A stretch of DNA of 50,643 bases from a virus. The position numbers were made by a program, and so were the translations under genes. The stretch is from positions 1-50,643 of IMG/VR virus record IMGVR_UViG_3300037156_000076; one strand, 5' to 3'. The notes below the pieces were generated by a model. That model was not told the DNA's origin and did not search any database. It saw only the letters and a program-made list of their open reading frames with translations. Positions within the stretch are counted from its first letter, which is position 1; the number at the start of each line of letters is the position of its first letter. Positions 6,232 through 13,846 of the stretch are shown here, one piece after another.

Positions 6232-6435
6232 ATGCCTGAGATAGAGGAAGACATGGACCTTGGAGAGCTGATCGACGATGAGGATTTGAAGGTTCTGGAG
6301 GAGGAGGCGAAGCGAAGGGGTAAGACCCTGGCCGAGACAGCCAAGTTCGGAATGCAGAAAAAACTCACAGAGCGAACCAGGCCGAAGTCCATGAGCGGAA
6401 CGATTCAAGCGTTCCGCCGACGAGTTGAAAAGTGA
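6232..6435 (+). CDS. Small charged protein, possible ribbon-helix-helix remnant
   Basis: 67 residues with a very acidic first 25 residues and a basic C-terminus (LTERTRPKSMSG). The segment RGKTLAETAKFGMQKKL resembles the helix pair of ribbon-helix-helix or antitoxin proteins, without a clear preceding strand. A strong GAGGAGGG precedes the ATG. Function unknown. The 70 bases upstream hold no other gene. Confidence 0.65.
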   Translation: MPEIEEDMDLGELIDDEDLKVLEEEAKRRGKTLAETAKFGMQKKLTERTRPKSMSGTIQAFRRRVEK

Positions 6436-6458
6436 TCCACCAAACAGCAGGCGAAAAA

Positions 6459-6480
6459 AAACCACCTGCCCCGGTGGTTT
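6459..6480. terminator. tR1-like terminator after the immediate-early genes
   Basis: An 8-bp stem (AAACCACC/GGTGGTTT) with a six-base loop. Rightward the T tract is short and broken; leftward there is a run of eight T-equivalents, so it is stronger on the minus strand. It may attenuate rightward transcription into rha. Confidence 0.6.
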
Positions 6481-6519
6481 CTTCAACTGCAAAAAACGTA
6501 AAACTCTGTGAGGCGAATC

Positions 6520-7335
6520 ATGCGCACTGAACACATCAATGTCAATCCCGCTCCATTTATTCCCGCGACACGTTTTGTGATTAGCGAAAACGTGTCGCGG
6601 GCCACGATGTCTTCCCGCGAGATCGCTAATGTCACGGGCAAGCGTCACGACAACGTGAAACGCGACATCATCGCGATGCTTAAAGAGCTGAAAGTCGATG
6701 CCCTCAACTTTGAGGACATCTATTTGGACGGCCGTAGTCGTGAGCAGGTCCAGTATCTGCTTGACCGGGAGCATACCGACTGCCTGCTGACTGGCTATAG
6801 CTCCGGTCTTCGTATGAAGGTAATTCGTCGCTGGCACGAACTGGAAGGTCAGGGCGCGGCGCGGCAAGCGGTAATCGCCAATGGCACCAAAGTCATTGGC
6901 GAGCTCGCCATCCTCGAATGCTTTACGCGCCTCCTGAAGCCCGCACCATCCAGCCAAGTGATGATGCTGAATCAGATCGCCGTCAATAACGGTCTCGACC
7001 CTAAGTTCCTCCCAGGCTACGCCATCGACTCCGCTCCTGATGCCACTGGCGGAAGTTCCATGCCTACCAAGGCCGTCACCGCCCTCATCAAAGAAAACGG
7101 TATAGCCAGTACGGCAGCCGTATTCAACCGCTCGCTCGCCACCCACGGCTTCATCAAGACGCTCCAGCGCAAGAACTCCAGGCAGGAGATGGTCGACTTT
7201 TGGTCGATCACCGAGAAAGGCCTGCGCTTCGGCAAGAACCTCACCAGCCCGCAATGCCCCCGCGAGACGCAGCCTCATTGGTATGTGGATCGTTTCCTCG
7301 AACTGGCCGACCTGATCGGCAAAGGACGCCAATGA
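6520..7335 (+). CDS. rha: Rha-family phage regulatory protein
   Basis: 271 residues from the ATG at 6520, which has GAGG six bases upstream; a GTG 12 bases earlier is possible but lacks a site. The Rha domain spans about 20-100: SSREIANVTGKRHDNVKRDI, then FEDIYLDGRSREQVQYLLDREH and a helical end. The C-terminal part (about 110-270) looks like a second DNA-binding domain, with KAVTALIKENGIASTAAVFN read as helix-turn-helix. Rha proteins modulate lysis-lysogeny and can be toxic in some hosts. Codons 15-28 are also an inverted repeat. The stop overlaps the next start. Confidence 0.85.
   Translation: MRTEHINVNPAPFIPATRFVISENVSRATMSSREIANVTGKRHDNVKRDIIAMLKELKVDALNFEDIYLDGRSREQVQYLLDREHTDCLLTGYSSGLRMKVIRRWHELEGQGAARQAVIANGTKVIGELAILECFTRLLKPAPSSQVMMLNQIAVNNGLDPKFLPGYAIDSAPDATGGSSMPTKAVTALIKENGIASTAAVFNRSLATHGFIKTLQRKNSRQEMVDFWSITEKGLRFGKNLTSPQCPRETQPHWYVDRFLELADLIGKGRQ
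6562..6601. repeat. 15-bp inverted repeat inside rha, shared with 16311-16348
   Basis: CCCGCGACACGTTTT and its exact reverse complement flank a 10-base spacer. The arms contain CGCGACACGTTT, which also forms the arms of the repeat at 16311-16348. Perfect 15-bp arms inside coding sequence are unlikely by chance and suggest a protein site or an RNA hairpin that affects rha translation. Confidence 0.85.
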
Positions 7336-8171
7336 TGCATTACTTCAAACGCAACATTGGCGACTACCACAAGAAGGCTGGCCGACTCTCAATGCTTGAG
7401 CACGGTTCGTACACGCTAATCATGGATTCGTGCTACGACCGTGAACGCTTCCCTACGCTCGAAGAAGCTATCGACTGGTGCTGGGCAAGATCAGACGAAG
7501 AGATTTCTGCTGTTAAATTCGTCCTGAGCAAGTTCTTCACCTTGATTGGCGGGGTCTACACGCAAGAACGCATCGCGGATGAGATCACTGCCTATCAAGA
7601 AAGGGCGGAGAAGAATAAGCAGATTGCCATTGACCGTGAGAATAAGCGAAAGGGTGTACGTGCACCAGACGTGTACGATTCGTGTACGGATCGCCACCTA
7701 ACCACTAACCAAGAACCACTAACCACTAACCAAGAACCAGAAGATCAACACAACTCTCACAACGCGGGTGAAGCTGATTTGGTTTCCGGTCCAGATCCTG
7801 AGCAAGAGCAGATCGACCCGCCTGCACCGGCCGAAGAGCCACCGCTACCTGTCAACCCGCTTTTTCCTTCCGAGATGACGCTGGAGTGGATTCCTGACCA
7901 AGGGATTCTGACCGCCTTCGCCAAGGTTGCCCCGGTCCCTCTTGACGCTTTCACGCCGGACGCTGTCGGGTCATTCGTTTGCCACTACGCAGCATCAGGT
8001 CGCTTCGAGACGCACGCTAAGTGGGTCCAGCTGATGGTCGCTTGGGTTAAGCGTGATCTGGTCGCTGATGTAGCCCGAAGCAATGTGCGTCAGTTCCCGG
8101 CGAAGAAACAGGCCAACGGCCCTGATTACTACGGGCAGGGATGGCGCTCCGATACGAGTGATGACGTATGA
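7332..8171 (+). CDS. Replication protein, DUF1376 / O-like
   Basis: 279 residues. The N-terminal 95 residues are a DUF1376 (YdaU-type) domain with its typical opening MHYFKRNIGDYHKKAGRLSM and the DEEISAV..VLSKFF segment. A low-complexity linker (about 115-180) includes two copies of LTTNQEP. A C-terminal domain follows. It starts at 7332, overlapping the rha stop. It precedes the P-like loader, so it should act as the origin-binding initiator. The linker DNA holds tandem heptamers, as the O gene of lambda holds its origin. Confidence 0.85.
   Translation: MMHYFKRNIGDYHKKAGRLSMLEHGSYTLIMDSCYDRERFPTLEEAIDWCWARSDEEISAVKFVLSKFFTLIGGVYTQERIADEITAYQERAEKNKQIAIDRENKRKGVRAPDVYDSCTDRHLTTNQEPLTTNQEPEDQHNSHNAGEADLVSGPDPEQEQIDPPAPAEEPPLPVNPLFPSEMTLEWIPDQGILTAFAKVAPVPLDAFTPDAVGSFVCHYAASGRFETHAKWVQLMVAWVKRDLVADVARSNVRQFPAKKQANGPDYYGQGWRSDTSDDV
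7654..7739. repeat. Candidate replication origin: iterons inside the O-like gene
   Basis: Three GTGTACG elements (7654-7660, 7671-7677, 7682-7688) are followed by two perfect tandem 21-bp units (7698-7718, 7719-7739). Each unit consists of heptamers CTAACCA, CTAACCA and AGAACCA, giving six heptamers in a row. Position in the initiator gene linker matches lambda ori. Origin function is inferred. Confidence 0.6.
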
Positions 8172-8887
8172 GGGCCGCTAACTCACTGACCGCCAAAGCA
8201 GCCTGGGCAATCCGTACCAGGAACCTGCCAATGCTGCCTGCACCACTGGGCACCGTTGACGACGCCACGGCCGAAGTCGTCGAGAAGTTGTTTCGCCAAC
8301 TTCAAGCGATCTTCCCGGCCCACAAGCAGGCTTGGCCTGACGACAAGGCGCTCGACGTTGCCCGCCGTAGCTGGACCAAGGGTTTCATGGCTTCCGGTAT
8401 TTGCACCATCGAGCACATCCGGTTCGGTATCGAGCAATGTCGCCTAAGCGGCTCACCGTTCGCTCCAAGCATCGGTCAGTTCATAGGCTGGTGCACGCCT
8501 GGATATGAGGCTTACGGCATGCCAGCGGCTCCTGATGCATGGATGGAGGCCCTAATGGGCGCTGCCAGCCACGAAGCGGTGCGAATCGCTGCGAATGCGA
8601 CCGGGAAGTTCGATCTGGCGAAGGCCAAGCAGGATGACAAGGCGATGCGCGCTCGTTTTGAACGCAACTACGAAATCGTCCTGCGCCGCGCTCAATCCGG
8701 CCAGCCACTCGACGGCAAGATCCTGACCGGCATCGGCCACGACAGCCAGAAGACCGAACTGGAACTGGCTAACGAACTGGCCGACCGCCAGACCCAAGAA
8801 CGAATTGCCAAGCAAGGGATCCCGGCCGACGGAAAGTCTGCCCGCGAACTGCTGTTGGCGAAGTTTGGCAAGAGGAATGCGTCATGA
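8168..8887 (+). CDS. Replication protein P-like (DnaB helicase loader)
   Basis: 239 residues of the phage lambda P family, recognised by VVEKLFRQLQAIFPAH at about 38-53, the WxxGF motif (RRSWTKGF), and SPFAPSIGQFIGWC near residue 105. P proteins deliver the host DnaB helicase to the initiator at the origin. The ATG overlaps the stop of the O-like gene by four bases, fixing the O-P pair. The C-terminal third is a charged helical region. Confidence 0.88.
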   Translation: MRAANSLTAKAAWAIRTRNLPMLPAPLGTVDDATAEVVEKLFRQLQAIFPAHKQAWPDDKALDVARRSWTKGFMASGICTIEHIRFGIEQCRLSGSPFAPSIGQFIGWCTPGYEAYGMPAAPDAWMEALMGAASHEAVRIAANATGKFDLAKAKQDDKAMRARFERNYEIVLRRAQSGQPLDGKILTGIGHDSQKTELELANELADRQTQERIAKQGIPADGKSARELLLAKFGKRNAS

Positions 8888-9321
8888 GCAAAGAATTGCA
8901 ACTCAAACTCACGAATGGCGTGCAGATCATTGCGACCGATATCGCCTTCTACGACTACAGCGAAGAGATCAGGAAGCAGCGCAAGCAGTCGCAGCACGTC
9001 GGCGACTTGCTCATGGTCAATAACCCTCGCGTAGCGCGCAACAAGGATACCGGCGAGGTTCTGCATGCGGCTGACATCGTGAGCGGCGAACTGCTGAACA
9101 ACCTGCCAGGCGAATCGCGCAATCGGATCGGCCTCGGAGGATCGCTCAAGGTCGGGACGTTCCGTCTCGCTACGCCCGATGACCCTGGCTACATGGCGAC
9201 CCGCGAGCAGTGGGCTGACTTCAAGGACTCCCAGATTTTCAAGCTTCGCTGCGAGTCGTTTGTCTTCGGGGTGACCGCCATCCTTACTCTTGGAGCCCTG
9301 GCGCTTGTGGTGATGCCATGA
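8884..9321 (+). CDS. Hypothetical protein with one C-terminal membrane helix
   Basis: 145 residues, coupled by ATGA to P. The first 115 residues are soluble and mixed alpha/beta. The last 25 (VFGVTAILTLGALALVVM) are a clear transmembrane helix, so it may be a tail-anchored inner-membrane protein. No family recognised. It begins the long run of small accessory genes (8.9-13.8 kb). Confidence 0.7.
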   Translation: MSKELQLKLTNGVQIIATDIAFYDYSEEIRKQRKQSQHVGDLLMVNNPRVARNKDTGEVLHAADIVSGELLNNLPGESRNRIGLGGSLKVGTFRLATPDDPGYMATREQWADFKDSQIFKLRCESFVFGVTAILTLGALALVVMP

Positions 9322-9476
9322 CCCCCGCCCAAAAATCCAAAGTCTCCGAACTCCAGCTCCAAGGCTTCTCAATCACTGCCAAGCACAAGGACTTCATCGC
9401 CATGCAAAAGGGTGCAGATAACCGACTTGTGCGGACGGATGGGAGTCAGAAGCGGGAGAGTGGGGTGAAGTCATGA
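9318..9476 (+). CDS. Small hypothetical protein (52 aa)
   Basis: 52 basic residues beginning MTPAQKSKVSELQLQ. It overlaps both neighbours by four bases (ATGA), the rule throughout this operon, which is the main reason to accept it. No family recognised. Confidence 0.6.
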   Translation: MTPAQKSKVSELQLQGFSITAKHKDFIAMQKGADNRLVRTDGSQKRESGVKS

Positions 9477-9712
9477 AAACCAAGATCGTGCATTTCGTAT
9501 CGCGCTGCTGCGGCCCACAAGAATGCGACTGCCGCCCAAGATGTTTCCAGCGGGAAGGGGATGAGATTCAAGTGACCACCACCGCTAAAAACGTGACCTG
9601 CAAGAACTGCTTGAAAGGTTTGGCGGCTGACAAGAAACGCAAGTCGGCACGCGAATCCGCACAGATGAGATCGCATGAAGCGTGGGCGAATGAAGTTGGG
9701 GGTGGGGTATGA
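9473..9712 (+). CDS. Cysteine-rich small protein
   Basis: 79 residues. Seven cysteines in the first 50 (CCGPQECDC, C, then CKNC) suggest a metal-binding knuckle. The C-terminal half is strongly basic. ATGA overlap on both sides. Unknown function; a DNA- or RNA-binding accessory role is possible. Confidence 0.65.
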   Translation: MKTKIVHFVSRCCGPQECDCRPRCFQREGDEIQVTTTAKNVTCKNCLKGLAADKKRKSARESAQMRSHEAWANEVGGGV

Positions 9713-10014
9713 GCGAATCCAAAATGCGCGAAGAGTTTGAGGCGTGGTCAGCAAATCATGAGTATCTCGGCGGCGTCGAAATCGACAGGGCGATCAGTGG
9801 GAATTACTCGGACGTTGACCTACATCATGCATGGGAGGCATGGCATGCATCCCGCGAGGCGCTGGTGATTGATCTGCCATCAGTAGGTCCATCGCCAGAA
9901 GCCCCGGAAGAAGCAATCGACGACAGCTACATGGATGGGCACTACGGCGCCATCCGTATGCGTAATGCCTGCTTCAAGGCAATCACTGCCCTGGGCCTGA
10001 AGGTGAAGTCATGA
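9709..10014 (+). CDS. Hypothetical protein, paralogue of 10184-10468
   Basis: 101 residues with the pattern FEAW...AWEAWHASRE, a proline-rich linker, then Y..G...MR..C..AI.ALGLKVKS. The gene at 10184 has the same order of motifs, so the two are diverged duplicates separated by a lipoprotein gene. Families of this type are common in Pseudomonas phages; none has a function I can name. Confidence 0.7.
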   Translation: MSESKMREEFEAWSANHEYLGGVEIDRAISGNYSDVDLHHAWEAWHASREALVIDLPSVGPSPEAPEEAIDDSYMDGHYGAIRMRNACFKAITALGLKVKS

Positions 10015-10187
10015 AATCAATTATCGCAGTCATGGCAATTCTCGCTCTGTGCGGATGTGAGAAAGCCCGTAACGACGTTAAAAGCCAGGCCGAGGACTAT
10101 GCCATCTGCACGAAAGCAGGGATGAGGAGCTACCAGAATTCCTACGGTGAAGTTTTGTGCGCGCCACCGGCAGGAGTGAAGTCATGA
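10011..10187 (+). CDS. Small predicted lipoprotein
   Basis: 58 residues. A signal sequence (MKSIIAVMAILALCGC) ends in the lipobox LCGC with the acylated Cys at 16. The mature part is 42 residues with two further cysteines, which could form a disulfide in the periplasm. ATGA overlaps at both ends. It may alter the envelope during infection; this is inference. Confidence 0.65.
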   Translation: MKSIIAVMAILALCGCEKARNDVKSQAEDYAICTKAGMRSYQNSYGEVLCAPPAGVKS

Positions 10188-10468
10188 GCGAATCAATCGA
10201 AGCTTTCGAAGTTTGGCGGAAACAGCAAATCGCCTCACTGGTACGCACTGGGCACCTTGACGCGGCTCGCGCCTTCGAGCAGCTCGGATCTATTCAGGGG
10301 AGCGTCTGGGATTCGGCATGGCAGGCATCCCGCGAGACGCCGGTGATTAAGCGCCCCGAAAAATGCGAGTTCGCCGAGCCTGATGGTTCGTATCACAAAG
10401 GATATCGCCAAGGGATGCGCAGCATGGTCGACGCCATCGAGGCCGCCGGCCTGAAGGTGTCGCAATGA
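10184..10468 (+). CDS. Hypothetical protein, paralogue of 9709-10014
   Basis: 94 residues beginning MSESIEAFEVWRKQQ, with SAWQASRE in the middle and GYRQGMR..VDAIEAAGLKVSQ at the end, matching the neighbour at 9709. I use the ATG at 10184 (overlap with the upstream stop) in place of a longer frame that would cover the lipoprotein end. Function unknown. Confidence 0.7.
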   Translation: MSESIEAFEVWRKQQIASLVRTGHLDAARAFEQLGSIQGSVWDSAWQASRETPVIKRPEKCEFAEPDGSYHKGYRQGMRSMVDAIEAAGLKVSQ

Positions 10469-11397
10469 GCGAATTTTCGGGCGTCGAGCACAACGTAATT
10501 AGCGTCAGTGGTGGCAAGGACTCGACAGCGCTACTACTTCTTGCCATCGAGTTAGGCGTGGGGAATATGCAGGCTGTATTCGCTGATACAGGTAACGAGC
10601 ATCCGCAGACTTACGAGTATCTCGATTACTTGGAGCAGAAGCTGGACTTGAGCATACGGCGTGTTAAGGCAGATTTTTCTCGCCAGATCGCCGGTAAGCG
10701 AGCGTTTGTAGAGGTGAAGTGGAGAGAGATGGGCGTCTCTGAAAGCATAGTTGCCGATGCTTTGGCCGTACTTCAGCCAACTGGAAGCCCGTTTCTTGAT
10801 CTTTGCGTTTGGAAAGGCCGCTTCCCCAGCTCTCAAGCTGCGTTCTGTTCTGAAGAGTTGAAGCGCCTGCCGATCACTACTCAGGTTCAAGACCCTCTGC
10901 TGTCAGTCGGCGATGACGTAGTGAGCTGGCAGGGCGTTCGAGCTGACGAATCTTCACGCCGGGCGCTGCTGACAATGCGCGAGCACAAGAGTACTCACGC
11001 TGGCGGCGGGGAGCTGTGGAACTACCGCCCGATCCTGCAATGGGATGTAGAACAGGTTTTCGCCATGCACAGCAAGCACGGCATCAAGCCGAACCCCTTG
11101 TATGCCCAAGGCATGGGTCGTGTGGGCTGCATGCCCTGCATCAACTGCCGCAAAGACGAACTCCTGGAAATCTCCCAGCGCTTCCCCGATCAGGTGGAAA
11201 AGATTCGCCAATGGGAAGTGATTGTGAGCAAAGCCAGCAAGCGCGGATCAGGAACATTCTTCACCAGCGACGCTCGCGGCCACGGCATCGACGAGCTTGT
11301 CGGTTGGAGCCAAACAGCCCGAGGTGGGCAGCAGTTCGACTTCCTTCGGCAGTGGGATTCCCCCGCCTGTACCTCAATTTACGGGCTATGCGAATGA
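10465..11397 (+). CDS. PAPS-reductase-family (adenine nucleotide alpha-hydrolase) protein
   Basis: 310 residues. The PP-loop SGGKDST lies at 15-21 and FADTGNEHPQTYEYLDYL at 39-56 is the typical second element. Cys128 (AFCSEELKR) and Cys222/225/228 (GCMPCINC) could hold an iron-sulfur cluster as in PAPS reductases and DndC. The family activates a substrate by adenylation and moves sulfur or reduces sulfate; the phage members have no settled role, and both DNA or RNA modification and sulfur metabolism are possible. ATGA coupling to its neighbours places it in the early-middle operon. Confidence 0.85.
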   Translation: MSEFSGVEHNVISVSGGKDSTALLLLAIELGVGNMQAVFADTGNEHPQTYEYLDYLEQKLDLSIRRVKADFSRQIAGKRAFVEVKWREMGVSESIVADALAVLQPTGSPFLDLCVWKGRFPSSQAAFCSEELKRLPITTQVQDPLLSVGDDVVSWQGVRADESSRRALLTMREHKSTHAGGGELWNYRPILQWDVEQVFAMHSKHGIKPNPLYAQGMGRVGCMPCINCRKDELLEISQRFPDQVEKIRQWEVIVSKASKRGSGTFFTSDARGHGIDELVGWSQTARGGQQFDFLRQWDSPACTSIYGLCE

Positions 11398-11462
11398 TTA
11401 CTCAAGGAATTGCATCTGTCCTCGGCGATACCGTAAGCGTGCCAAAGGAGCTGCTGTCATGA
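11394..11462 (+). CDS. Micro-ORF (22 aa) linking two genes
   Basis: A 22-residue frame (MITQGIASVLGDTVSVPKEL...) overlaps the upstream stop and the downstream start by four bases each. It may be a real leader that keeps ribosomes moving between genes, or the remnant of a deleted gene. AAAGGAG near its end is the ribosome site of the next gene. Confidence 0.35.
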   Translation: MITQGIASVLGDTVSVPKELLS

Positions 11463-11674
11463 GCGACGAAATCGACTTCGCCCAAACCCGCATCGAAACC
11501 GAGCTGGCATCAAAGCTCGCTGCTCGGGTGATTTATACCGGCCAGAGCGCCAGAGAGTGTGACTGCGGCGATACGATCCCAGAGGCACGGCGCGTGGCTG
11601 TACCGGGGGTTCAGACTTGCGTGGCGTGCGCTGAGCGGGCTGCGCTGGCAAAGCAGGGAGTGCGGAGAGCATGA
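11459..11674 (+). CDS. TraR/DksA-type zinc-finger protein
   Basis: 71 residues. The C-terminal half carries the TraR/DksA finger: CDCGDTIPEARR, then PGVQTCVACAE. The first knuckle is CxC instead of CxxC, with Glu at the usual first position and Cys beside it. Short TraR-like proteins bind the RNA polymerase secondary channel and mimic DksA with ppGpp. The ATG at 11459 has AAAGGAG upstream. A role in shifting host transcription is inferred from the family. Confidence 0.8.
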   Translation: MSDEIDFAQTRIETELASKLAARVIYTGQSARECDCGDTIPEARRVAVPGVQTCVACAERAALAKQGVRRA

Positions 11675-12453
11675 ACGAATACGCGAAGTTGAAGGAATTA
11701 GCCGAGGCCCTGGAAGGCGCAACCAGCCGATACATGGACGACGAGACGAACAACAAACTCGGGGATGAATGGAGTCTCGCTAACGACCGCTACGTTGACG
11801 CTTCCAGCCCAGCAGTAGCGCTGGGGCTGATCGCCGAGAACGAGCGACTTACAGTTGCTGCCAAATACTGCGAGCAGATCGAAGCCACTCCAGAAAATCA
11901 ACGCGAGACGATGCTTTACGATCTTGCTGTCGAGCGCGACGAACTCAAGGCTGAAATCGACGAAGACAAGCTGCACTTCTCGGCGATGGGTCGGGCGCTT
12001 GAGGGTGTGGTGGCTGAGCGGGATCGGCTCGAGGCTCAGCTATTCGAAGAATCCATGATGTCCGAGTGCATGCGCCAGTTCCGGGCCGACATGATCGAGC
12101 TGGGTGTGGTTGGCGAGTCCTGCCCGCCGACGATGATGACCGAGGGTGTGTGCGGGTATATCGGGAAGCTCAAGGCTGAGTGCGAAGGGCTGCGGACTAA
12201 TGCTGGGCGAATGGTTGCTCATGGTCGAAATCAGGCGCTGGACGAGGCGTCAACCCTCTGCTCTCGAATGGCGTACGACGCATATCACCCAAACGCAGAC
12301 CAGTACAAGTTCCGCACTACGAAATTACAACGAGCTCTCGGAGGCATCCTGATCGCGGCATGCAATCGAATCGCCGAGCTTCCTGATGGGCCGTATCAGC
12401 GTCATCTGGAGCGTCAGGCGAAGAAGGCCGCAAGCAAGGGAGAGCAGTCGTGA
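11671..12453 (+). CDS. Coiled-coil protein, ead/Ea22-like
   Basis: 260 residues. Long helical segments (residues 60-130 and 145-200) alternate acidic and basic residues, and the layout resembles the poorly defined Ea22/ead group of accessory phage proteins. The last 30 residues are basic. ATGA coupling to both neighbours (GTGA at the end). No catalytic motif seen. Confidence 0.6.
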   Translation: MNEYAKLKELAEALEGATSRYMDDETNNKLGDEWSLANDRYVDASSPAVALGLIAENERLTVAAKYCEQIEATPENQRETMLYDLAVERDELKAEIDEDKLHFSAMGRALEGVVAERDRLEAQLFEESMMSECMRQFRADMIELGVVGESCPPTMMTEGVCGYIGKLKAECEGLRTNAGRMVAHGRNQALDEASTLCSRMAYDAYHPNADQYKFRTTKLQRALGGILIAACNRIAELPDGPYQRHLERQAKKAASKGEQS

Positions 12454-12920
12454 CAGACAAAATCTCCGTCAACTGCCAAGCCAAACTCACCGAGGCGATC
12501 ACCAGCCTGACCGCCATGTTCTTCGATAAGAAGTTCGTGGTCGTCTCGCTGCGCCCCGGCAAGGACCGCACGCTCGACCAAAACGCGCTGTGGTTCGCAT
12601 TTTACAAACGCATCTCCCAGATGACGCAGATCGGTGACGCTAGCGAAGCCCGTAAGTACTGCAAGCTTCACCATGGCGTTCAGATCCTGATCAACGAAGA
12701 CGAGGACTACCGGGCGGCATGGCACCGGACCACCAAGCACCTCACCTACGAAGAAAAATTAGACCTGATGGGTGATTGCAAGCTGCTTGGGCCGGATGGC
12801 TTTCCAGTCACCAGTCTGTTCAACCGCGCCCAGGGCATCGCTTACACGGATCGCATCGTTGCCGACTTCGTGACGAAGGGCGTGTTTTTCGGTGATTTGC
12901 TTGGGGAGCAGGCGGCATGA
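12450..12920 (+). CDS. ninB: NinB-like recombination protein
   Basis: 156 residues with the signature GKDRTLDQNALWFAFYKRIS at about 40-59. NinB (Orf) of lambda binds ssDNA and helps RecA loading in place of RecFOR. It starts with GTG overlapping the upstream stop. With NinG downstream it defines a lambda nin-like block. Confidence 0.85.
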   Translation: MTDKISVNCQAKLTEAITSLTAMFFDKKFVVVSLRPGKDRTLDQNALWFAFYKRISQMTQIGDASEARKYCKLHHGVQILINEDEDYRAAWHRTTKHLTYEEKLDLMGDCKLLGPDGFPVTSLFNRAQGIAYTDRIVADFVTKGVFFGDLLGEQAA

Positions 12921-13201
12921 ATCATCAATTCAAGAAGGGCGATCTGGCGCTGATCATCAACCACACATTCCCGCCTGCAATTGGCTGCTGTGTAGAGCTG
13001 GTTTCCCGACATATCGTCGGCCCGGTAGATCGCCGCAATCCAATGGATCCCGGCGTATACGAGCAGGAAGAGGGTGAGGCGGCGTGGGTTGTCGCCGAGC
13101 TTGACGGGCAGTCTGACTGCATTGTTTGGGAGAAATGGATTATGCCCTTGCTCGGCGACACCGCCCCAGCCATCCAGAAATCACAGGCGGTGCCAGTATG
13201 A
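12917..13201 (+). CDS. Hypothetical protein (94 aa)
   Basis: 94 residues, mostly beta by pattern: FKKGDLALIINHTFPPAIGCCVEL opens like a small SH3-like barrel. ATGA overlaps. No named family. Confidence 0.65.
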   Translation: MNHQFKKGDLALIINHTFPPAIGCCVELVSRHIVGPVDRRNPMDPGVYEQEEGEAAWVVAELDGQSDCIVWEKWIMPLLGDTAPAIQKSQAVPV

Positions 13202-13308
13202 TCATTCAGGCCCTATTTAGCGTCCTAGTCCGCATCATAATCCTCGCTGAGTGCGCTTATCAGATGCCAGTTACTCCGGCTGAGTTTCAGATAGGGGCGG
13301 GATTGTGA
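13198..13308 (+). CDS. Small hydrophobic protein (36 aa)
   Basis: 36 residues whose first 20 (MIIQALFSVLVRIIILAECA) form one membrane-type helix. It overlaps the upstream stop (ATGA) and ends in GTGA, the start of the next gene. Likely a small inner-membrane peptide. Confidence 0.55.
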   Translation: MIIQALFSVLVRIIILAECAYQMPVTPAEFQIGAGL

Positions 13309-13649
13309 ATTTCTATCTGCGCTGGGCCGGCTCAACAATGCTCGGAACCCACTACCTAAAAAAGTTCTGCCCGCTATGGGATGCGGCGCTGAACAGGCTG
13401 ATCGACAAGCACTGGCGAGACGTAAAAGTTGATGGGCACTTCGCGACACTGGGTGATACCACGGTATGGGTGTCGAACGCTTTCTATGCATACGGATACT
13501 GCTGGAACAGGTACGGCGGGCATAACGAATTCCGACCATCCCTTCAGACGATGCGTCGTCTCGACTCACTTGTTCGGCATATTCAGGGTAAGCGGGAAGC
13601 TGATGAGCGCGCCAAGTATCTGCAATCGGTAAAGGGGTTGGGGCTATGA
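13305..13649 (+). CDS. Hypothetical protein (114 aa)
   Basis: 114 residues, aromatic-rich N-terminus and a basic helical C-terminus (SLQTMRRLDSLVRHIQGKR). GTG start overlapping the upstream TGA. No family recognised. Sits in the nin-like block. Confidence 0.65.
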   Translation: MNFYLRWAGSTMLGTHYLKKFCPLWDAALNRLIDKHWRDVKVDGHFATLGDTTVWVSNAFYAYGYCWNRYGGHNEFRPSLQTMRRLDSLVRHIQGKREADERAKYLQSVKGLGL

Positions 13650-13846
13650 GCGGCTACATCATCCGAAACACAGCCGGCGCCACAAATCGATTCCACGTCT
13701 ACCGCCCGGGCGAATCGGCTCCAGCGTTCATGCTGCCGACAGTTACCGAGGCGCTGGACATCGTAGCGCTGGATCGCGCCCAGCCAGTGCCACTGAATCG
13801 CTGCGTGGGATGCGTAGAAGGGGAATGCCCATGCTTGCCTCGGTGA
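13646..13846 (+). CDS. Small hypothetical protein with C-terminal cysteines
   Basis: 66 residues. The C-terminus (CVGCVEGECPC) has four cysteines that could bind metal. The first 50 residues look like a small alpha/beta unit. ATGA overlap upstream; its end overlaps the NinG start region. Confidence 0.6.
   Translation: MSGYIIRNTAGATNRFHVYRPGESAPAFMLPTVTEALDIVALDRAQPVPLNRCVGCVEGECPCLPR

Noticed and set aside
5967-6435. Anti-CRISPR genes with an Aca-type regulator
   Set aside because: The small proteins here are ribbon-helix-helix or unknown and follow cro directly; nothing resembles a known Acr or Aca.
6136-7332. A 398-codon minus-strand open frame
   Set aside because: It is antisense to rha over its full length, has no ribosome site and no recognisable protein pattern; rha has strong family motifs.
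7698-7739. CRISPR-like repeats
   Set aside because: The units are directly tandem with no spacers and lie inside a coding linker; origin iterons fit better.
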